Made by a program: the position numbers and the translations under genes. Positions 6,735-14,577 of a stretch of 27,257 nucleotides of DNA are shown here, piece by piece. Source of the DNA: JAYPUG01 sp038117265 (GTDB lineage Bacteria; Pseudomonadota; Alphaproteobacteria; UBA6615). Every line of letters starts with the position of its first letter. The first letter of the stretch is position 1. The stretch lies in the NCBI GenBank assembly GCA_038117265.1, contig JAYOFO010000035.1, forward strand, positions 1 to 27,257, read 5' to 3'. The notes under the pieces are model-generated. The model saw only the letters and a list, made by a program, of their open reading frames with translations. It did not search any database and was not told the origin of the DNA.

Positions 6735-7742
6735 ATGGAACCGAACGAAACGCTGACCAGCTCCGACATGCCCACGACGCCCGAGCCCGACATCATGGTC
6801 TCGGCGCGCCAGGTCTTCGGCATCGACACCGACATGGAGGTCCCGGCCTTCTCGGAAGAGACCATCCATGTGCCGGCGCTGGACGAGAGCTACCGCTTCG
6901 ACCACGACACGACGCTGGCGATCCTGGCGGGCTTCGCCCACAACCGCCGCGTCATGATCCAGGGCTATCACGGCACCGGCAAGTCGACCCATATCGAACA
7001 GGTCGCCGCGCGCCTCAACTGGCCGTGCATCCGGATCAACCTCGACAGCCACATCAGCCGAATCGACCTGATCGGCAAGGACGCGATCGTGCTGCGCGAC
7101 GGCGTCCAGGTGACCGAGTTTCGCGAGGGACTGCTGCCCTGGACCTTGCAGCATCCCTGCGCGCTGGTGTTCGACGAGTACGACGCCGGCCGGCCGGACG
7201 TGATGTTCGTCATCCAGCGCGTGCTCGAGGCCGACAGCAAGCTGACCCTGCTCGACCAGAACAAGGTCATCCGCCCGCATCCGAGCTTCCGCCTGTTCGC
7301 GACGGCCAACACGGTCGGTCTGGGCGACACGACGGGCCTGTATCACGGCACCCAGCAGATCAACCAGGCGCAGATGGACCGCTGGAACATCGTGACGACG
7401 CTCAACTACCTGCCCCACGAGCAGGAGGTCGACATCGTCGCGGCGAAGTCCCCGGACTATGATAATGACGAGGGCCGCAAGAAGATCTCGGCGATGGTCG
7501 CCACCGCCGAGCTGACCCGAAACGGCTTCGTGGCGGGCGACATCTCGACGGTCATGTCCCCGCGCACGGTGATCACCTGGGCCGAGAATGCCCGGATCTT
7601 CGGATCGATCCCGCTGGCGTTCCGCGTGACGTTCCTCAACAAGTGCGACGAGGTCGAGCGTCCGACCGTGGCCGAGTATTACCAGCGCTGCTTCGGCACC
7701 GACCTCGAAGACAGCGTGGTCGCCCCGACCAAGACCCAGTAA
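6735..7742 (+). CDS. cobS: Cobaltochelatase AAA+ subunit CobS
   Basis: ATPase subunit of the aerobic CobN-CobS-CobT cobaltochelatase, which inserts cobalt into hydrogenobyrinic acid a,c-diamide during cobalamin synthesis. From ATG 6735 the product is 335 residues, near the usual 330. Signatures are the CobS N-terminal ARQVFGIDTDMEVPAFS, Walker A GYHGTGKST (77-85), INLDSHISRIDLIGKDA, Walker B ALVFDEYDAGRPDVM (143-157), the sensor region FATANTVGLGDTTG and MSPRTVITWAENA. A GTG at 6723 would add four residues; ATG with GTGGA seven bases upstream is preferred but not decisive. It ends with TAA, the only TAA terminator I found in the window, eight bases before the next ATG (cobT). The CobN subunit is not in this window. 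Confidence 0.96.
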   Translation: MEPNETLTSSDMPTTPEPDIMVSARQVFGIDTDMEVPAFSEETIHVPALDESYRFDHDTTLAILAGFAHNRRVMIQGYHGTGKSTHIEQVAARLNWPCIRINLDSHISRIDLIGKDAIVLRDGVQVTEFREGLLPWTLQHPCALVFDEYDAGRPDVMFVIQRVLEADSKLTLLDQNKVIRPHPSFRLFATANTVGLGDTTGLYHGTQQINQAQMDRWNIVTTLNYLPHEQEVDIVAAKSPDYDNDEGRKKISAMVATAELTRNGFVAGDISTVMSPRTVITWAENARIFGSIPLAFRVTFLNKCDEVERPTVAEYYQRCFGTDLEDSVVAPTKTQ

Positions 7743-7749
7743 CGCGCCG

Positions 7750-9636
7750 ATGGCGGGGCCGAACAAGGGCGGCGACGCACCGATCGAGGAATTCCGTCGG
7801 GTCACGGCGTCGTGCATGCGTGCGATGGCCCGCGAGCCCGAGCTTACGGTGTCGTTCACGCCTGACCCGCCGGGCATGGCCGGCCTCGATGCGCGCCTGC
7901 CGCTGCCGGCGCGCGACCTGCCCGCCGAGGAGGTCTCGATCGTGCGCGGCGAGGCCGATTCGCTGGCCCTGCGCATGCGCCACCACGACGCCGAACTGCA
8001 CCAGAACTCGGTTCCGTCCGCGCCCGCCGCGCGCGCACTCTACGACGCGGTCGAGCAGGCCCGGGTCGAGGCGATCGGCGCGCGCCGGATGGCGGGCGTC
8101 GCCGAAAATCTCGGCGCCGCGCTCGAGGCGCGCTGCCGCGACCGGGGTTTCGCGCGCATCACCCAGCGCGAGCAGACACCGGTCGCCGATGCCGTTGCCC
8201 TGCTCGTCCGCGAGGCGCTGACCGGGATGGCACCGCCACCCTCGGCGCGCCAGATGGTCGATTTGTGGCGACCGTATGTCGAGTCGCGGATCGGGGCGAC
8301 GCTGTCGGACCTCGACACCCGGCTCGACGACCAGTCGGCCTTCCAGGATCTGGTCCGTCAGATGATCTCCGACCTCGGCCTCGCCGACGAGGAAATGTCC
8401 GCCGAACCCGACGCCGACGAGGCATCGGGCGAGGACCAGAACGAGGCCGAAGGCGAATCGACCGGCGAGGGCGACGCCGACGGCGAGGCCCGCGCGATGG
8501 ACAGCGCGGGCGATGACGAGAGCGGCGACGCCGACGCCGAGGAGATCGAGATGCCGTTCGAGGACGGCGACGGCGACCTCGAGCCGGGTGCGGGCGACGA
8601 GGATCCCGACGCGCCGGGCAAGCCCTGGCGGCCGCCGGAATACGGCCACAACCAGCCCGAACGCTTCGTCTACGCGGCGTTCACCCAGGAATATGACGAG
8701 ACCGTCGAGGCGCCCGACCTGTGCGACCCCGACGAGCTGTCGCGGCTGCGCCAGCAGCTCGACCAGCAGCTCGGCCATCTGCAGAACGTGATCTCGCGCC
8801 TGGCAAACCGGCTGCAGCGCCGGCTGATGGCCAAGCAGACCCGCAACTGGGAGTTCGACCTGGAGGAGGGCCTGCTCGACACCGCACGCCTGACCCGCGT
8901 GGTGACCAACCCGGCCCACCCGCTGTCGTTCAAGATCGAGCAGGACACGAATTTCCGCGACACGGTCGTGACCCTGCTGATCGACAATTCTGGCTCGATG
9001 CGCGGCCGCCCCATCTCGGTCGCCGCGATGAGCGCCGACATCCTCGCCCGCACGCTCGAGCGCTGCGGGGTGAAGGTCGAGATCCTGGGCTTCACGACGC
9101 GGGCCTGGAAAGGCGGCCAGGCGCGCGAGAAGTGGCTGGCGGCGGGCAAGCCGTCGAACCCCGGGCGCCTGAACGACCTTCGCCACATCATCTACAAGTC
9201 GGCGGATGCCCCGTGGCGGCGCGCACGCAAGAATCTCGGCCTGATGCTCCGCGAGGGACTCCTGAAGGAAAACATCGACGGCGAGGCGCTGCTGTGGGCG
9301 CACAACCGCCTGCTCGCGCGCTCCGAGCAGCGGCGCATCCTGATGATCATTTCCGACGGCGCACCGGTCGACGATTCGACCCTCTCGGTGAATGCCGGCA
9401 ACTACCTGGAGCGCCACCTGCGCCAGGTGATCGAGTGGATCGAGACCTACTCGCCCGTCGAACTGCTGGCCATCGGCATCGGACACGACGTGACGCGCTA
9501 CTACCGGCGCGCGGTCACGATCATTGATGCCGAACAGCTTGGCGGCACGGTGATGGACCAGCTCGCCGAGCTCTTCGACGAGGAAGAATCGGCGCGGCGC
9601 CGGCCCCAGTCCGGGGGCGTGCCTAAGGTCGCCTGA
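7750..9636 (+). CDS. cobT: Cobaltochelatase subunit CobT
   Basis: Partner of CobS in the ring-shaped chaperone of aerobic cobaltochelatase. At 628 residues it matches the family (about 600-630). Parts in order: an N-terminal domain (1-200) with RVTASCMRAMAREPELTV; a strongly acidic low-complexity linker (about 214-293) rich in Asp-Ala-Asp-Glu codons; a conserved middle (RLANRLQRRLMAKQTRNWEF); and a C-terminal von Willebrand A domain with a MIDAS motif DNSGSMRGRP beginning at residue 412, followed by the downstream MIDAS acid in MIISDGAPVDDSTL. It starts seven bases after the cobS stop with a weak ribosome site, so translation is probably coupled. Not to be confused with the unrelated nicotinate-nucleotide phosphoribosyltransferase also called CobT. 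Confidence 0.96.
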   Translation: MAGPNKGGDAPIEEFRRVTASCMRAMAREPELTVSFTPDPPGMAGLDARLPLPARDLPAEEVSIVRGEADSLALRMRHHDAELHQNSVPSAPAARALYDAVEQARVEAIGARRMAGVAENLGAALEARCRDRGFARITQREQTPVADAVALLVREALTGMAPPPSARQMVDLWRPYVESRIGATLSDLDTRLDDQSAFQDLVRQMISDLGLADEEMSAEPDADEASGEDQNEAEGESTGEGDADGEARAMDSAGDDESGDADAEEIEMPFEDGDGDLEPGAGDEDPDAPGKPWRPPEYGHNQPERFVYAAFTQEYDETVEAPDLCDPDELSRLRQQLDQQLGHLQNVISRLANRLQRRLMAKQTRNWEFDLEEGLLDTARLTRVVTNPAHPLSFKIEQDTNFRDTVVTLLIDNSGSMRGRPISVAAMSADILARTLERCGVKVEILGFTTRAWKGGQAREKWLAAGKPSNPGRLNDLRHIIYKSADAPWRRARKNLGLMLREGLLKENIDGEALLWAHNRLLARSEQRRILMIISDGAPVDDSTLSVNAGNYLERHLRQVIEWIETYSPVELLAIGIGHDVTRYYRRAVTIIDAEQLGGTVMDQLAELFDEEESARRRPQSGGVPKVA

Positions 9637-9694
9637 ACGGGCCCGCGATTTTCGCCCGTGCCGGTCCGGCCCGTTGCCCGGTGTATAAGGGGCC

Positions 9695-10651
9695 ATGACC
9701 CGCTTCTGCCTCGCATGCCTCCTCGCGCTCGTCCTCGGCGCCGCGCCCGCGCATGCGCAATCCGAGCCCATCGCCCTGCATGACGGGCTGGGCGGCCAGG
9801 ATCGCGTCGGCCGGCTGAGCTGGCGCGGCGGCATCGCGCAGCGCTTCGAGGATGAGAATTTCGGCGGCGTCTCGGCGATGGAGATCGAGCCCGGCGGGCG
9901 CACCGTGACCATGCTGACCGACCGGGGGCATGCGGCCGAGGTGTTTCTCGACTATGACGCGGGCGGCAAACTCTCGGGCGCAAAGCTGGTGAAGATCCGC
10001 CCGGTCCTGGGTGCTGCCAGCCGCAACATCGGCGACGAGCGCAATTCCGATATCGAGGCGATCGCCCGGATAGCCGACGGCGGCTGGATCGTCGCCTTCG
10101 AACGCAATCACCGGGTCCTGCAATACCCGCGTTCGTTCGAGCCGCTGCGCGCCGCGCCGCGCCAGCTCAACACCCCGCCGGGAATCCTGCGGGCCCGCGG
10201 CAACAGCGGCATCGAGGCGGCGAGCGAGACCGAGGACCGGAAAGTCCTGCTGATCGCGGAGGACTTGCCCACCGTCCGTGGCTTCACCTATGCCTGGCTG
10301 GGCAACGGGGCGGAGTGGACGCCGATGGCCTACAGCCTGTTCCCGCCCTACAAGCCGGTCGGGGCCGCATTGCTGCCCGACGGTGACATCGTCGTCATCG
10401 AGCGGCGCTTCGCGGGCGAAAGCTCGCGGGGCACCCGCATCGCGGAGATCGACAAGCGCAAGCTGCGTCCCGGCGCGCCCATCCAGACCACCGAAATCGC
10501 GCGCCTCGAACCGCCGTTCGTGACCGCCAACTTCGAGGCCGTGACCGCGCGCATGGCCGGCCGCGGCCAGACGCTGGTCTACCTGGCGAGCGACAACGAC
10601 TTCGCGAAAGATCGCCCGACCCTGCTTCTGATGTTCGAATTGCTGCCCTGA
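9695..10651 (+). CDS. Secreted esterase-like / phytase-like domain protein
   Basis: A 318-residue exported protein with a signal peptide (MTRFCLACLLALVLGAAPAHA, cut before QSEP) and the beta-propeller-like domain called 'esterase-like activity of phytase'. Diagnostic pieces are ENFGGVSAMEIEPGGRTVTM, LTDRGHAAEVFLDYD, GDERNSDIEAIARIADGGW, VAFERNHRVLQYP, the Pro-Pro-Tyr segment SLFPPYKPVGAALLPDGD and the end TLVYLASDNDFAKDRPTLLLMFEL. Substrate is unknown; family members have been linked to phosphoester or ester cleavage. It starts 58 bases after cobT with AAGGGG very close to the ATG; a TATAAG six bases before the start may be a -10, but no -35 is evident. Not obviously linked to cobalamin work. 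Confidence 0.88.
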   Translation: MTRFCLACLLALVLGAAPAHAQSEPIALHDGLGGQDRVGRLSWRGGIAQRFEDENFGGVSAMEIEPGGRTVTMLTDRGHAAEVFLDYDAGGKLSGAKLVKIRPVLGAASRNIGDERNSDIEAIARIADGGWIVAFERNHRVLQYPRSFEPLRAAPRQLNTPPGILRARGNSGIEAASETEDRKVLLIAEDLPTVRGFTYAWLGNGAEWTPMAYSLFPPYKPVGAALLPDGDIVVIERRFAGESSRGTRIAEIDKRKLRPGAPIQTTEIARLEPPFVTANFEAVTARMAGRGQTLVYLASDNDFAKDRPTLLLMFELLP

Positions 10652-10677
10652 GGGGCGACGGCAAGAGGGAGGAACCC

Positions 10678-11205
10678 ATGGCACAGCGTGACGATGCGAC
10701 GTTCGAGGCGCGCCAGCGCGCCGTCGAGGACCGGCTCGAGATCCTCAACCTGATCGCGGCTCACCCGCCCAGCGCGGACACCGGCGCGGGCTACTACACC
10801 CGCGCGGTCTACACCGAGGACGGCGTCTTCGACCGGGGCGCCGGCCTCGACGGTGCGGTGGGACACGAGGCGATCGCCGTCTTCACCCTGACGCCCGCCC
10901 ACTAGCAGGCGATCGCGGGCGGCATCGCCCATCTGGCCGCGCTGCCGCACATCGAACTCGACGGCGACCGGGCGCATGTGACGTCCTACATACAGATCAT
11001 GCACCCCGACCGCGAGGCCGCGCCGCGCGAGCTGCCCAACCATGGCACGACCAACGGCTACCGGGTGCACCGCGTGGTCTCGAACCGCTGGGAGCTGGTG
11101 CGCACCGACGCCGGCTGGAAGATCAAGAGCCGCCACATGGAGCCGATCGACGGCACCGCACCGGCCCGCGAGATCCTGGCCGGCGCACTCGAACGCTACC
11201 GCTAG
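10678..11205 (+). pseudogene. NTF2/SnoaL-like protein gene interrupted by an in-frame TAG
   Basis: One reading frame from ATG 10678 to TAG 11205 (175 codons) contains an internal TAG at 10903-10905, codon 76. Before it: RLEILNLIAAHPPSADTG, YTEDGVFDRGAGLDG and IAVFTLTPAH; after it, without frame change: QAIAGGIAHLAALPHIEL, NHGTTNGYRVHRVVSNRWEL, TDAGWKIKSRHMEP. Both halves fit a nuclear transport factor 2 / SnoaL-like fold (small cone-shaped cytoplasmic enzymes or binding proteins), so neither alone would fold. GGGAGG eight bases before ATG is a strong ribosome site. A single base change from CAG, GAG or TAC/TAT would give the stop. Could be a recent pseudogene, a suppressed amber codon or a consensus error. 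The final TAG shares CTAG with the convergent tgt stop. Confidence 0.7.
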
Positions 11206-12461
11206 GCGCCAATCCAGTGGGCCTGGGCGGCGGCGTAGTCGTCGTCGCGGATCGCCGCACGCACCGCATCGAGCAGCCGGTTCATGAACCGGACATTGTG
11301 CACGGCCAGCAACGAAATGGCGTTCAGCTCGCCCGCCTTGACCAGATGGTGGACGTAGGCGCGGCTCACCGTGCGGCAGGTCGCGCAGTCGCATTCCGGG
11401 TCGAGGGGGCCGTTGTCGTCGCGGAAGCGTGCGTTCTTGAGGTTGATGACGTCGCGTCCGCCCTCGGTCTCGCCCAGTCCCGGCCGCAGATAGGCACTGC
11501 CGTGGCGCGCTAGCCTCGTCGGATTGACGCAGTCGAAGGTGTCGATGCCCTTGGCCGCGCCGTACCAGATGTCGCGGACCCCGCCGACGCCCAGCAGGTG
11601 GATCGGCCGTGCCGCCGGCGTCGCGGCATTGAGCGGCGCCATCGCCAGCGCGACCACCGCATCCATCTCGTCGGCATCGCCGCCCAGGCAGCCGCCGACC
11701 GCATAGCCGAAATAGGGCTGCGCCGCGGTGAATTCGGCGCTCTCGCGGCGCAGATCCTCGTAGACCCCGCCCTGGGTGATGCCATAGAGCGCCTGGGGGC
11801 CTGCCGAGCCGGCCTCCGCCCGCCCGAACTCCTCCAGCGAGCGCGCGGCCCAGCGGTGGGTGAGCGCCATCGAACGCGCGGTGTAGTCGCGGTCGACATG
11901 GTAGGGCGTGCACTCGTCGAGCACGAGGATGATGTCGGCGCCGATCGCCCGCTGGATGCGGATCGAGTCCTCCGGTGTCAGGTGCACCATCGCCCCGTCG
12001 ATGTAGGAGCGGAAGGTCGCGCCTGCCTCCTCGATCGACAGCAGCGAGGGCGCGCGGGTGTCGGCGCGGCTGCCCTTGATCTCCTTCGTGCCGCCCTTGC
12101 GCCCCAGGGAGAAGATCTGGAACCCGCCCGAATCGGTCAGCATCGGGCCGTCCCAGCCCATCATCGCGTGCAGGCCGCCCAGCGCCGCGATCCGCTCGGG
12201 CCCCGGCTGCAGCATCAGGTGATAGGTGTTGCCCAGCACGATCTGGGTCGCCTCGGCCTTCGCCTGGGCGGGAAGCACGCCGCGCAGGGCGCCGCGCGTG
12301 GCGCAGAAAACGAAGGCCGGGGTCTCGATCGTGCCGTGGGGCGTCGTCAGCAGGCCGATGCGCGCCGCGCCCGGCCAGCCGGGATCGGCGGTCGTCGTGT
12401 GCGTGACGTCGAAGGCGAAACCGGGATAGCCGGCCACGGTGTGGGGCATGTTATCGGACAT
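11202..12461 (-). CDS. tgt: tRNA-guanine transglycosylase, queuine-type specificity residues
   Basis: Exchanges guanine 34 for a 7-deazaguanine in the anticodons of Asn, Asp, His and Tyr tRNAs. The 419 residues include ILGNTYHL-like VLGNTYHLMLQPG (75-87), general-base Asp110 in MLTDSGGFQIFSLG, DECTPY (182-187), YGITQGGVYEDLR (226-238), nucleophile Asp310 in TFDCVNPTR, and zinc ligands Cys357, Cys359, Cys362 and His388. The substrate-pocket loop reads GGCLGG (256-261) where preQ1-type enzymes have GGLAVG; Gly260 falls at the Val233 position of the Zymomonas enzyme, the change found in queuine-using eukaryotic enzymes. The N-terminal sequence CATRGALRGVLPAQ also departs from the usual GTxGTVKG. 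ATG 12461 is preferred; ATG 12449 is possible. No queA or other queuosine gene is near. Confidence 0.93.
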   Translation of the reverse strand: MSDNMPHTVAGYPGFAFDVTHTTTADPGWPGAARIGLLTTPHGTIETPAFVFCATRGALRGVLPAQAKAEATQIVLGNTYHLMLQPGPERIAALGGLHAMMGWDGPMLTDSGGFQIFSLGRKGGTKEIKGSRADTRAPSLLSIEEAGATFRSYIDGAMVHLTPEDSIRIQRAIGADIILVLDECTPYHVDRDYTARSMALTHRWAARSLEEFGRAEAGSAGPQALYGITQGGVYEDLRRESAEFTAAQPYFGYAVGGCLGGDADEMDAVVALAMAPLNAATPAARPIHLLGVGGVRDIWYGAAKGIDTFDCVNPTRLARHGSAYLRPGLGETEGGRDVINLKNARFRDDNGPLDPECDCATCRTVSRAYVHHLVKAGELNAISLLAVHNVRFMNRLLDAVRAAIRDDDYAAAQAHWIGA

Positions 12462-12486
12462 CGCGAAGATATAGCGCTGCGGAATC

Positions 12487-12513
12487 AAAAAAGCCCGCGA
12501 AACGCGGGCTTTT
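12487..12513 (-). terminator. Rho-independent terminator of rpmB
   Basis: AAAAGCCCGCG (12489-12499), loop AAA, CGCGGGCTTTT (12503-12513) is a perfect 11-base inverted repeat. On the minus strand it ends in a run of six T after GGGC, downstream of the rpmB stop and before the tgt start, so tgt needs its own promoter or readthrough. Confidence 0.9.
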
Positions 12514-12532
12514 CGTTCGGCGTTGAGCCGGT

Positions 12533-12820
12533 TCAGCCGGCGGTCGCGGCCTTTTCGAGATCGCGCTTCATGCGGCGCAACTCGCGCGGCAGCTCGGCCG
12601 CGGCCGTTCCTCGCAGATAGGCATCGACCCCGCCCTTGTGCTCGATCGTGCGGATCGCGCGGGTCGAAAGGCTCAGCCGCACGCCCCGATTGAGCGTCTC
12701 GCTGTAAAGCATCGTGGTCTGCAGGTTCGGCAGGAACCGGCGACGCGTCTTGTTGTGGGCGTGGCTGACGTTGTTGCCAGTCATCACACCCTTGCCCGTA
12801 ATGGCGCAGCGGCGCGACAT
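12533..12820 (-). CDS. rpmB: 50S ribosomal protein L28
   Basis: A 95-residue L28 with the family start MSRRCAITGKGVMTGNNVSH, the basic AHNKTRRRFLPNLQ, and the C-terminal SLSTRAIRTIEHKGG; alphaproteobacterial L28 is typically about 95-100 residues. It binds 23S rRNA in the large subunit. It is flanked by its own promoter (12871-12899), a leader hairpin and a strong terminator, so it is a one-gene unit. The ribosome site GAGCGAGAAA precedes ATG. Confidence 0.97.
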   Translation of the reverse strand: MSRRCAITGKGVMTGNNVSHAHNKTRRRFLPNLQTTMLYSETLNRGVRLSLSTRAIRTIEHKGGVDAYLRGTAAAELPRELRRMKRDLEKAATAG

Positions 12821-12843
12821 TTTCTCGCTCCATGAAATGGTTA

Positions 12844-12861
12844 CGCGCCGAAATCGGCGCG
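12844..12861 (-). promoter_or_regulatory. Stem-loop at the 5-prime end of the rpmB leader
   Basis: CGCGCCG-AAAT-CGGCGCG is a perfect 7-base-pair hairpin that would lie only a few bases from the predicted transcript start (about 12864) and 23 bases before the L28 ATG. It may stabilise the message or bind a regulator. It is not followed by a T run on either strand, so I do not call it a terminator. Confidence 0.45.
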
Positions 12862-12870
12862 ACGGCGAGG

Positions 12871-12899
12871 TGTTTAGGCGAAGCGCGGGTTCCGGTCAA
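12871..12899 (-). promoter_or_regulatory. Predicted sigma-70 promoter of rpmB
   Basis: On the minus strand TTGACC (12899-12894) and TAAACA (12876-12871) are separated by 17 bases. The -35 matches five of six consensus bases. It lies in the meaB-rpmB gap and points at rpmB. Confidence 0.55.
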
Positions 12900-12918
12900 C
12901 CCCGCGCAAGCGCCATCG

Positions 12919-13896
12919 TCACGACGCCCGGAAGGCGTCGAGGAGCGACTGGGCCGCCGCCGAGGGGGTCAGCCGCGCATCGGCCACCATGCGCTCGAGC
13001 TCCGCCAGCTTCGCGCGCACCCCCGGATGCGTGCGGAATGCCGCCAGCAGGTGCTCGTCGACCTCGCCCCACATCCAGCGCCGCGCCTGTTCCGCCCGGC
13101 GTGCCTCGAGCGCACCCGACGCGCGCACCTGGTCGCGGAACCTGCCGACCAGCGCGCCGATCTCGGCGATCCCGGTCCCCTCGAGCGACGAGCAGGTCAC
13201 CACCTCGGGCAGCCAGTCGGCCGTGGGCGGGTGCAGCAGCCGCAGCGCGTTCGCGTACTCCGATGCCGACCGGCTGGCGGCGTCGACCATGTCGCCATCG
13301 GCCTTGTTGACGACGACCAGGTCCGCCATCTCCATGATCCCGCGCTTGAGCCCCTGTAGCTCGTCGCCACCGCCGGGCAGGAGGAGCAGCAAGAACATGT
13401 CGACCAGGTCGGCGACGGCCGTCTCGGACTGGCCCACGCCGACGGTCTCGACCAGGATGACATCGAAGCCCGCGGCCTCGCAGGCGAGCAGGGCCTCGCG
13501 GGTGCGGCGCGCGACGCCGCCCAGCGTGCCCGCCGTGGGGCTCGGCCGGATGAACGCCTCGGGCGAGCGGGCCAGGCGCTCCATCCGCGTCTTGTCGCCG
13601 AGGATCGATCCGCCGCTGCGCTTCGAGGACGGATCGACCGCCAGAACGGCGACCCGGTGCCCCGCATCGATCAGATGCTGGCCGAAGGTCTCGATGAAGG
13701 TCGACTTGCCCACGCCGGGCACCCCGGAAATGCCGATCCGGATCGAATTGCCCGTCTGCGGCAAAAGCAGTTCCAGGAGCGCTTCGGCCTCGGCGCGATG
13801 GTCTTCCCGGGTCGATTCGATCAGGGTGATCGCGCGCGCCAGCGCCCGCCGGTCGCGGCGGGAAATGGCGTCTGCGAGGTCCGGTGCTCCGGTCAT
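12919..13896 (-). CDS. meaB: MeaB, methylmalonyl-CoA mutase G-protein chaperone
   Basis: GTPase that delivers or guards adenosylcobalamin on methylmalonyl-CoA mutase (the ArgK/MeaB family). The 325 residues show the P-loop GVPGVGKST (58-66), the family signature VDPSSKRSGGSILGDKTRM (88-105), ETVGVGQSE (150-158) as the switch region, the GTP-specificity motif NKAD (197-200) and the C-terminal dimer arm. It starts nine bases after the Lrp-type gene's TAG and is in frame with it, so the two are probably cotranscribed and a TAG readthrough would fuse them. Its client ScpA is encoded 3.2 kb away on the same strand, with the coiled-coil gene between. Confidence 0.95.
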   Translation of the reverse strand: MTGAPDLADAISRRDRRALARAITLIESTREDHRAEAEALLELLLPQTGNSIRIGISGVPGVGKSTFIETFGQHLIDAGHRVAVLAVDPSSKRSGGSILGDKTRMERLARSPEAFIRPSPTAGTLGGVARRTREALLACEAAGFDVILVETVGVGQSETAVADLVDMFLLLLLPGGGDELQGLKRGIMEMADLVVVNKADGDMVDAASRSASEYANALRLLHPPTADWLPEVVTCSSLEGTGIAEIGALVGRFRDQVRASGALEARRAEQARRWMWGEVDEHLLAAFRTHPGVRAKLAELERMVADARLTPSAAAQSLLDAFRAS

Positions 13897-13905
13897 GGCG
13901 ATACC

Positions 13906-14385
13906 CTAGCGCCTGCCCGCGGCCGCCACCACGCCGCCATCCGCGGGCACGGCCGGCTTGCCGTCGACGGGCGAGGACAGGATGACCGAACTGCGCGCCG
14001 CACCGATCTTGCGGAATCGCGCGATCACGTCTTCGAGCTCCGCGATCGAGGCCACGGCGATCCGGATGACGAAGCTGTCATCCCCGGTGATGTGGTGGCA
14101 TTCGACCACACAGTCGAGCGAACGGCAAAGGCCGGTGACCCGATGGAAGTCGCGGTCAGAGACCGTCAGCCGGATGAATGCGCCGATGGCTCGACCGATG
14201 GCGGCCCGGTCCACCCGCGCGGCATATCCTTCGATGACACCGGCCGCTTCGAGGCGCCGGATGCGATCCGCCACCGCCGGGGTCGACATGCCGATACGCC
14301 GCGCGATCTCGCGGAACGAAAGGCGCGCATCCGCCTGCACCACGTCCAGCAGCATGCGGTCGGTCTGATCGATCGAAGTTTCCAT
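13906..14385 (-). CDS. Lrp/AsnC family transcriptional regulator
   Basis: A 159-residue regulator. N-terminal winged helix-turn-helix: METSIDQTDRMLLDVVQADA, then LSFREIARRIGMSTPAVADR with IRRLEAAGVIEGY; C-terminal RAM ligand-binding domain from AFIRLTVSDRDFHRV through ITGDDSFVIRIAVASIAELE. This family usually senses an amino acid or related metabolite and often regulates itself and a neighbour. ATG 14385 fits the family N-terminus; an in-frame extension to 14454 adds 23 unrelated residues across the promoter. Located immediately upstream of meaB, so control of branched-chain amino acid or propionate breakdown through methylmalonyl-CoA is a reasonable guess only. It ends with TAG. Confidence 0.92.
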   Translation of the reverse strand: METSIDQTDRMLLDVVQADARLSFREIARRIGMSTPAVADRIRRLEAAGVIEGYAARVDRAAIGRAIGAFIRLTVSDRDFHRVTGLCRSLDCVVECHHITGDDSFVIRIAVASIAELEDVIARFRKIGAARSSVILSSPVDGKPAVPADGGVVAAAGRR

Positions 14386-14577
14386 TCGTAAGCCGAAGGC
14401 GTGATTGAAATCCCGAACCCAAGAGAAAACTACACAATCCAATCTATACGTCAATTGTTTAAATCATTAACATTTCATATGAAATTTTATATGCAGAATC
14501 CTATTTCTATACGGAAGGCAATATTTTCCTCAACCTGATAAACGTCAGGAAGAAGAGGAAAAACCGGAAATCCGCGG
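14386..14577. promoter_or_regulatory. AT-rich intergenic island with Lrp promoter and a 14-base palindrome
   Basis: These 192 bases are far more AT-rich than the window average and separate the coiled-coil gene's 3-prime end from the Lrp gene. They hold a perfect palindrome ATTTCATATGAAAT (14472-14485), a candidate operator. A minus-strand -35 TTGACG (14454-14449) is followed 16 bases later by TAGTTT (14432-14427). Nested inverted repeats TTCCTC/GAGGAA and CCTGA/TCAGG (14525-14559) lie after the coiled-coil stop and could be a weak, T-poor terminator. Autoregulation by the Lrp protein is inference. Confidence 0.5.

Noticed and set aside
9637..9659. Terminator after cobT (ACGGGC...GCCCGT)
   Set aside because: Six-base arms with an 11-base loop and no T run; too weak to annotate.
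7636..9912. 758-codon minus-strand open frame opposite cobT
   Set aside because: Shadow of CobT, whose von Willebrand domain and acidic linker are clear on the plus strand.
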